64,000 nucleotides of DNA, from positions 1 to 64,000 of the forward strand of contig JAPLAU010000027.1 in assembly GCA_026393115.1 (NCBI GenBank). Reading direction: 5' to 3'. Source of the DNA: Actinomycetota bacterium. GTDB lineage: Bacteria > Actinomycetota > Actinomycetes > S36-B12 > CAIYMF01. The notes beneath the pieces are model-generated. The model made no database searches and was not told the origin of the DNA. It was given only the letters and a program-made list of their open reading frames with translations. Made by a program: the position numbers and the translations under genes. How positions within the stretch are numbered: the first letter of the stretch is position 1; the number at the start of each line of letters is the position of its first letter. Below, in pieces: positions 59,268-64,000 of the stretch.

Positions 59268-60025
59268 GTACAGCGAACGCAGACAGCGATTCCGGGAGCG
59301 ATCCCCGTAGCAATCCCCGTCGCGATCCCCGTAGCGCCGAATTGGCGGCCAACGTGGCCGACGTCAACGAGCGCATTGACCGGGCGTGCAACGCGGCGGG
59401 CCGTTCTCGGGACGAACTGACATTGGTCGCTGTCACCAAGACATGGCCGGCCGATGATGTGGTGCGCTTGGCGATTCTGGGGGTCACCGATGTGGGTGAA
59501 AATCGTGACCAAGAAGCGGCACCCAAACACGACGACGTTGCGTTGCTCGATCCCTCGATGCAGCTCAGGTGGCACTTCATCGGCCAGCTCCAGCGCAACA
59601 AAGCTCGCTCTGTGGCGCGCTATTGCGATGTCGTGCAATCAGTTGATCGTGAGTCATTGATCGCGGCGCTGGCGACGGCCCGCGACCCGGAGGTGCCACT
59701 GACCGTGCTCCTCCAAGTGTCACTCGACGGCCAGACCGCTCGCGGGGGTGCTCTCGCCGATGACATCCCCTCGCTGGCCGATGCTGTCGAGTCAACCGCA
59801 TCCCTACGTCTGGGCGGGGTCATGGCCGTAGCCCCGCTCGATGCCGATCCGGACGAGGCATTCGCACGGCTGTGGCGAATCTCTGAGCGCCTGCGAATCG
59901 ATCACCCAATTGCCACTGCGGTGTCAGCGGGGATGAGCGGAGATCTGGAGGCGGCGATCCGACAAGGCGCGACACACGTTCGTGTCGGCACGTCGATTCT
60001 GGGTCACCGACCCGCCTTCGGGTAA
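59264..60025 (+). CDS. yggS: YggS-family pyridoxal-phosphate homeostasis protein
   Basis: A 253-residue TIM-barrel PLP-binding protein (PLPBP/YggS). The cofactor Lys lies in LVAVTKTWPADDV; the family blocks GENRDQEA, WHFIGQLQRNKAR and GGVMAVAPLDADP follow. The C-terminal AVSAGMSGDLEAAIRQGATHVRVGTSILG is the PLP-phosphate site. The first 25 residues are an Asp/Arg/Ser-rich extension (DPRSNPRRDPRS) coded by a 12-bp tandem repeat. ATG overlaps pgeF. Confidence 0.92.
   Translation: MSTANADSDSGSDPRSNPRRDPRSAELAANVADVNERIDRACNAAGRSRDELTLVAVTKTWPADDVVRLAILGVTDVGENRDQEAAPKHDDVALLDPSMQLRWHFIGQLQRNKARSVARYCDVVQSVDRESLIAALATARDPEVPLTVLLQVSLDGQTARGGALADDIPSLADAVESTASLRLGGVMAVAPLDADPDEAFARLWRISERLRIDHPIATAVSAGMSGDLEAAIRQGATHVRVGTSILGHRPAFG
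59299..59334 (+). repeat. Three 12-bp tandem units near the yggS 5' end
   Basis: CGATCCCCGTAG, CAATCCCCGTCG, CGATCCCCGTAG, in frame, encode repeated Asp/Asn-Pro-Arg-Ser/Arg. They fall in a non-conserved N-terminal extension. Confidence 0.85.
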
Positions 60026-60142
60026 TCTGATCACCTAGGGTGGACCCGGTAGGCCGGATGCACTCGTGGCCTCGACGATGGGGCCATGCGGGTATTCCTG
60101 CAAGGCTGGTAGCCGAAGTGACAGATGGGCAGGGGAGGGCAG

Positions 60143-60712
60143 ATGGCTGGCGCAATGCGCAAGATGGCCGTCTACCTCGGCCTTGTTGAGGAAGATCACC
60201 TTGACACGGACGAGGATTACTACGACGGCGCGCCGTCGTATGAAGATCGTTACGGCGGCAGTCAGGTGCGGTCCGTTCGCACTGTCGAGCCCGCCCGCCC
60301 CGACTCGAGGGCGCCTGAAACTCGGGTACCGCGAGCAACCTCGTCAGCGCGCGCTGACGACACCGACGCCCTCGATCGAGTTGACCGCTCCACGACTCGG
60401 CGGCCCACCGTCGCACCCTCGGTGGCCGATGGTCACTACCGCATCACCGCGTTGCACCCTCGCTCGTATAACGATGCCCGTCGCATTGGTGAGGAATTCC
60501 GCGAGGCAACGCCGGTCATCATCAATCTCAGCGAGATGGATGATTCCGATGCCAAACGCATCATCGATTTCGCCGCCGGCTTGGTCTTCGGACTGTCCGG
60601 AACTATCGAGCGAGTGACGAATAAAGTGTTCCTTCTGTCGCCGGCTAACGTCGATGTCGGAGCTGAGGCACGTGCCCAGATCGCCCAGGACGGGTTCTTC
60701 AATCAGAGCTGA
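60143..60712 (+). CDS. sepF: Cell division protein SepF
   Basis: A 189-residue membrane-tethering partner of FtsZ. The N-terminal amphipathic helix MAGAMRKMAVYLGLVE is followed by an acidic, disordered linker. The SepF core has ITALHPRSYNDARRIGEEFRE, VIINLSEMDDSDAKRIIDFAAGLVFGLSGTIERV and VFLLSPANVDV. ATG 60143 is preferred because GGGGAGG lies four bases upstream; ATG 60125 is in frame. It replaces FtsA-type anchoring in Actinobacteria. Confidence 0.94.
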   Translation: MAGAMRKMAVYLGLVEEDHLDTDEDYYDGAPSYEDRYGGSQVRSVRTVEPARPDSRAPETRVPRATSSARADDTDALDRVDRSTTRRPTVAPSVADGHYRITALHPRSYNDARRIGEEFREATPVIINLSEMDDSDAKRIIDFAAGLVFGLSGTIERVTNKVFLLSPANVDVGAEARAQIAQDGFFNQS

Positions 60713-60752
60713 TCGACCGTCGCTCGACGATCGATAACGAGGAGAGTCCGCG

Positions 60753-61043
60753 GTGTCCCCAGTGGCGCAGGTTCTGTCGACCCTGCTGTGGCTTTATTTG
60801 CTCATTCTGATCGCCCGGGTGATCGTGGATCTGGTCATGATGCTGTCGCGCGACTGGACCCCACGCGGTCCTGTTCTGTTGATCGTCGAAGGCATCTATA
60901 CGATCACCGACCCGCCACTGAGGGCTCTGCGCAAGGTGATTCCGCCATTGAAGCTCGGCGGAGTCGCGCTCGATTTGTCGTTCCTCGTGCTCTTCATCAT
61001 CATCAACGTGCTGCTGTCGTTGGTACGGTTGCTGCCTTTTTGA
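60753..61043 (+). CDS. YggT-family membrane protein
   Basis: A 96-residue protein with two long hydrophobic helices (about 6-28 and 72-94) and the conserved loop ITDPPLRALRKVIPPLKLGGVALDLS between them. GTG 60753 follows GAGGAGAG. YggT proteins sit between sepF and divIVA in most Actinobacteria and have an ill-defined role in division or osmotic shock. Confidence 0.9.
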   Translation: MSPVAQVLSTLLWLYLLILIARVIVDLVMMLSRDWTPRGPVLLIVEGIYTITDPPLRALRKVIPPLKLGGVALDLSFLVLFIIINVLLSLVRLLPF

Positions 61044-61104
61044 TGCTGCGCGCTCGGCGTCGTGCTGCGGCGCCGAAGCCACCTGAGCGACTACTCTTAT
61101 CCAC

Positions 61105-61971
61105 ATGGCTTTAACTCCCGGGGATGTGCGCAATAGGCAGTTCTCGACCGTACGCTTCAAGGAGGGCTACCGCCTTGAAGAGGTCGATTCCTTTCTCGAC
61201 GAGGTTGAGGCGGAGATTGCTCGGCTGAGTTCTGAGTGCGATTCGCTCCGAGTGCAGGTCGCGAGCTTGACTGCAGCCCAGTTTCGACCGGCAGCGCCTA
61301 CGCCGCTGGCACTTCCGGCTCCATCAAGTGCGCCCCTGGCGACACCCTCCACGGATGTGGCACGGCTGCCGGCACCCACCGGCGCAGCTCTCGTTCCGGC
61401 CCCCCAAGATCCGACCGTTGAAATGGCTCGTTTGTTGCAGGTTGCCCAGCGCACTGCCGATGCTGAGATTTCCGAAGCGAGAACCGAAGCCGCATCCATC
61501 GTTGCGCGCGCTCAGGTAGAGGCCCAGCAGGCGACCGTTGACGCGGCTGCAACGCGTGCGGCACTCGAACGGCGGATCGAAGAACTGCGAAGCTTCGAAC
61601 GCGAGTACCGAAGTCGACTGCGGGCCTACCTTGAAGGACAGTTACACGATCTCGACGCAGGAGCCGAGCCGCCTGCGCCCGCGCGGCCAGCCGGAGATCC
61701 CTTCCGGCCAGCAGTCGATGGGCCACCCGCTCGATCCACGGCAGTGTCGGCTGCCATCCCGCCTGCATCGGCCGTTCCGCGTGCGCCCCTTCCGGTCAGC
61801 GCTGCCGAAACCGGCCCTGTGCCCGGTCTTCCGGTGCCACCCCAGCCAGTTCAGCGTCCCGCGGTGGCAGCTCCGATCGAGGCTCAACCGGAACCCTCAC
61901 GGCCGACTTTCACGTCGCCGTATAGCGCAGGAGCTCCGGATGCACCTCCGCGGCAGGCCGACGATCAGTAG
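61105..61971 (+). CDS. divIVA: DivIVA/Wag31 polar growth scaffold
   Basis: A 288-residue coiled-coil protein. The N-terminal membrane-curvature domain reads DVRNRQFSTVRFKEGYRLEEVDSFLDEVEAEI, followed by coiled coil, a Pro/Ala-rich spacer, a second coiled coil (about 108-175) with AARTEAASIVARAQVEAQQ-like heptads, and a Pro-rich tail. Wag31 recruits the cell-wall machinery to poles. It ends six bases before the convergent ileS stop. Confidence 0.93.
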   Translation: MALTPGDVRNRQFSTVRFKEGYRLEEVDSFLDEVEAEIARLSSECDSLRVQVASLTAAQFRPAAPTPLALPAPSSAPLATPSTDVARLPAPTGAALVPAPQDPTVEMARLLQVAQRTADAEISEARTEAASIVARAQVEAQQATVDAAATRAALERRIEELRSFEREYRSRLRAYLEGQLHDLDAGAEPPAPARPAGDPFRPAVDGPPARSTAVSAAIPPASAVPRAPLPVSAAETGPVPGLPVPPQPVQRPAVAAPIEAQPEPSRPTFTSPYSAGAPDAPPRQADDQ

Positions 61972-61977
61972 TTTCGC

Positions 61978-64000
61978 CTAGTCGGTCGTGCGGCGAACGG
62001 CGATTCCCACGCCCAGATCGGCATCGCCTGACTCAAACGCTTCGACATCGGGGCGATTTGCCACCACTGTCGTGGCGAGAACTTCACCGGCAATCCACGC
62101 ACTGTGCTCGGCCATCGCCGCAGTGATATCGGCATCCTCGCTCCACCACCACAATTCGATGCGGTCGCTGACTTCGAATCCGGCTGATTTGCGAGCCTCC
62201 TGCACCATGCGCACGATTTCTCGGGCGGTACCCATGCGACGCAATTCGTCGGTCAGGTGCAGGTCAAGCGCGACCGAGGCGCCGGCATCTGAGGCCACCG
62301 ACCATCCTTCGCGCGGAGTTTCGGTGATGATCACGTCGTCACTGGTGAGGCTGACGTCGCCGAGTCCGTCGACGGTGACCGAGACCGTGCCGGTCTCGCG
62401 TAGTGAGCGAGCCAGTGACAAGGCATCCGCGGCCGCAATCACGGCGGCCACGCGCGGAGTGTCCTTGGCATAGCGCTGGCCCAGTGCCCGGAAGTTGGCT
62501 TTGGCGACGACGTCGACCAACTCATCGGCGACCTGCCCAGACAAGGAATCCAGTGCCAGAACATTGAGTTCCTCGGCAACCTGGGCTGCCAGTTCGGGGT
62601 CAATGGTGTCCCAGCCGCTGGCCGACACTAAGGCGCGAGAGAGTGGTTGTCGGGTGCGCACTTTGCCTTCGGCTCGCGCGCCTCGGCCGAGCTCAACAAT
62701 GCGTCGAGTGAGTTCGACCTGCGCCACCAAGTCGGGGTCGATCAGGCCGAGGTCGACTGCGGGCCAGCGGGACAGGTGCACTGATTCGGGTTCGTCTGGA
62801 GACGTTGAGGCGAACAAATCGCCCCATACACGTTCGGCGATGAATGGTGTGAACGGTGCGATGACGAGGGTGACGATACGCAGGCACTCGTGCAGGGTTC
62901 CGAGAGCGGCCGGATCGCCATCCCAGAATCGGCGGCGTGAGCGACGCACGTACCAGTTCGAAAGATCGTCGATGTACGACGAGATAGCCCGACCAGCCCG
63001 TTGAGTGTCGAAGGACTCGAGTGCAGCATCGACCTCGGCTGCCACCCGGTGCGCTTCGGACAGTGCCCAGCGGTCGAGTACGGGTCTTTCGGCGGGCGGT
63101 GGAACAACGGTGATTGAAGGCTCGAAATTGGCAGCCCGTGCGTACAACGACTGGAACGACACGGTGCTCCAGTAGGTGAGCAACGTCTTGCGCACGACAT
63201 CGGCGATGGAGTGGTGTCCGACTCGCCGCGCCTGCCAGGGGGAACCCCCGGCGAGCATGAACCACCGAACGGCATCAGCGCCGTGTTCGTCCATCAACGG
63301 CACGGGCTCGAGCACATTACCGACGTGCTTGCTCATCTTGCGACCCTGCTCATCAAGGATGTGACCAAGGCACACGACGTTGCGATACGACGAGCGATCG
63401 AACACCAGTGTTCCGATTGCCATCAACGTGTAGAACCAGCCGCGGGTTTGGTCGATCGCTTCGCAGATGAAGTCGGCAGGGTACGACTGTTCGAATTCGG
63501 CGACGTTGCGATGTGGATACCCCAACTGTGCGAACGGCATGGCACCGGAGTCGTACCAGCAGTCAATAACCTCGGGCACACGCGTTGCGACTGCACCACA
63601 GGTAGCGCAGTCGAAGGTGATGTCGTCGACGAAGGGGCGGTGCGGATCGAGATTACTGAGTTCAACACCTGCCAACGCACCTAGTTCAGTCAATGATGCG
63701 ACGGCGACGAGGTGCCCCTCAGTGCACCGCCAGATCGGCAGCGGAGTGCCCCAGTACCGGTTACGGGAGACGGCCCAGTCGACATTGTTGGTGAGCCAGT
63801 CGCCGTAGCGTCCCCACTGAATCGTGGGAGGGAACCAGTTGGTGGCACCATTTTCGCGCAGCAGTTGCTCTTTGACCGCGGTGGTGCGGATGTACCACGA
63901 AGGCTGCGCGTAGTAGATCAACGCGGTGTGGCAACGCCAACAGTGCGGGTAGGAGTGCTCGTACGGAACATGACGGAACAGCAGTCCGCGTTCGGTGAGG
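61978..64000 (-). CDS. ileS: Isoleucyl-tRNA synthetase, C-terminal part (gene continues past the right edge)
   Basis: The open frame runs without a stop from 61978 to the window end; about 674 C-terminal residues are visible and the N-terminal part with the HIGH motif lies outside. Seen here are the end of the editing domain (HCWRCHTALIYYAQPSWYIR), WAVSRNRYWGTPLPIW, DGWFYTL-like ADFICEAIDQTRGWFYTL, and the KMSKS equivalent DEQGRKMSKHVGN. An anticodon-binding domain (LDRWALSEAHRV, LSNWYVRRSRRRFW) and a long C-terminal domain follow. MSKHVGN and overall pattern match the eukaryote-like actinobacterial IleRS class. Confidence 0.95.
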   Translation of the reverse strand, partial: LTERGLLFRHVPYEHSYPHCWRCHTALIYYAQPSWYIRTTAVKEQLLRENGATNWFPPTIQWGRYGDWLTNNVDWAVSRNRYWGTPLPIWRCTEGHLVAVASLTELGALAGVELSNLDPHRPFVDDITFDCATCGAVATRVPEVIDCWYDSGAMPFAQLGYPHRNVAEFEQSYPADFICEAIDQTRGWFYTLMAIGTLVFDRSSYRNVVCLGHILDEQGRKMSKHVGNVLEPVPLMDEHGADAVRWFMLAGGSPWQARRVGHHSIADVVRKTLLTYWSTVSFQSLYARAANFEPSITVVPPPAERPVLDRWALSEAHRVAAEVDAALESFDTQRAGRAISSYIDDLSNWYVRRSRRRFWDGDPAALGTLHECLRIVTLVIAPFTPFIAERVWGDLFASTSPDEPESVHLSRWPAVDLGLIDPDLVAQVELTRRIVELGRGARAEGKVRTRQPLSRALVSASGWDTIDPELAAQVAEELNVLALDSLSGQVADELVDVVAKANFRALGQRYAKDTPRVAAVIAAADALSLARSLRETGTVSVTVDGLGDVSLTSDDVIITETPREGWSVASDAGASVALDLHLTDELRRMGTAREIVRMVQEARKSAGFEVSDRIELWWWSEDADITAAMAEHSAWIAGEVLATTVVANRPDVEAFESGDADLGVGIAVRRTTD

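Overview
The window is a chromosomal segment of a high-GC Gram-positive bacterium of the class Actinomycetia. The evidence is the order mraZ-rsmH-ftsL-ftsI-murE-murF-mraY-murD-ftsW-murG-murC-ftsQ-ftsZ-pgeF-yggS-sepF-yggT-divIVA followed by ileS, together with actinobacterial families (DUF3040, DUF6504, SAV_6107-type HEPN, MptB-like mannosyltransferase, F420/PPOX flavoproteins, abhydrolase_9) and a LexA box of the TCGAAC-N4-GTTCGA type. MurE carries the DNPR motif of meso-diaminopimelate-adding enzymes. Genus cannot be assigned from the sequence alone. I saw no rRNA, tRNA, CRISPR array, transposase or phage gene.

Region 1 (1-16.7 kb) is carotenoid biosynthesis mixed with other genes. It holds a split lycopene cyclase (crtYc/crtYd), phytoene synthase, phytoene desaturase, a geranylgeranyl-type prenyl diphosphate synthase, and a translationally coupled four-gene module (CrtA-like oxygenase, CruF-like hydratase, CruG-like glycosyltransferase, CrtD-like desaturase) that should build a 1'-hydroxy, 2'-oxygenated, 3',4'-unsaturated, glycosylated psi end. 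The predicted product is a monocyclic myxol- or sioxanthin-like glycoside. Between these genes lie a two-component system, a cupin lipoprotein, a barnase/barstar-type RNase and inhibitor pair, an MptB-like mannosyltransferase, metF and a CDP-alcohol phosphatidyltransferase.

Region 2 (16.7-29.4 kb) is accessory metabolism: a PadR-controlled ABC exporter with a 17-bp palindrome at its promoter; an F420/PPOX protein; a 1-Cys peroxiredoxin with a leader rich in inverted repeats; a small membrane-anchored protein bracketed by 39-bp direct repeats exactly 600 bp apart; an operon of zinc alcohol dehydrogenase, molybdopterin oxidoreductase and a hydratase/decarboxylase-like enzyme; a membrane alpha/beta hydrolase; VOC, YbaK and FUSC-family proteins.

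Region 3 (29.4-35.8 kb) is an SOS mutagenesis operon. A 34-bp perfect palindrome containing an ideal LexA box precedes DUF6504, a HEPN-domain protein, dnaE2 (error-prone polymerase) and a catalytically intact dinB. No imuA or imuB is present.

Region 4 (35.8-42.5 kb) has DUF3040, a TgpA-like transglutaminase / DUF58 / MoxR operon, a MaoC-like hydratase and a methyltransferase. Region 5 (42.5-64 kb) is the division and cell-wall cluster. Its mraZ promoter is overlaid by TGG triplets in perfect 10-bp phase (a MraZ operator). Nearly every junction from rsmH to ftsQ is a 4-base overlap, ftsZ has its own leader and promoter, and convergent ileS runs off the right edge.
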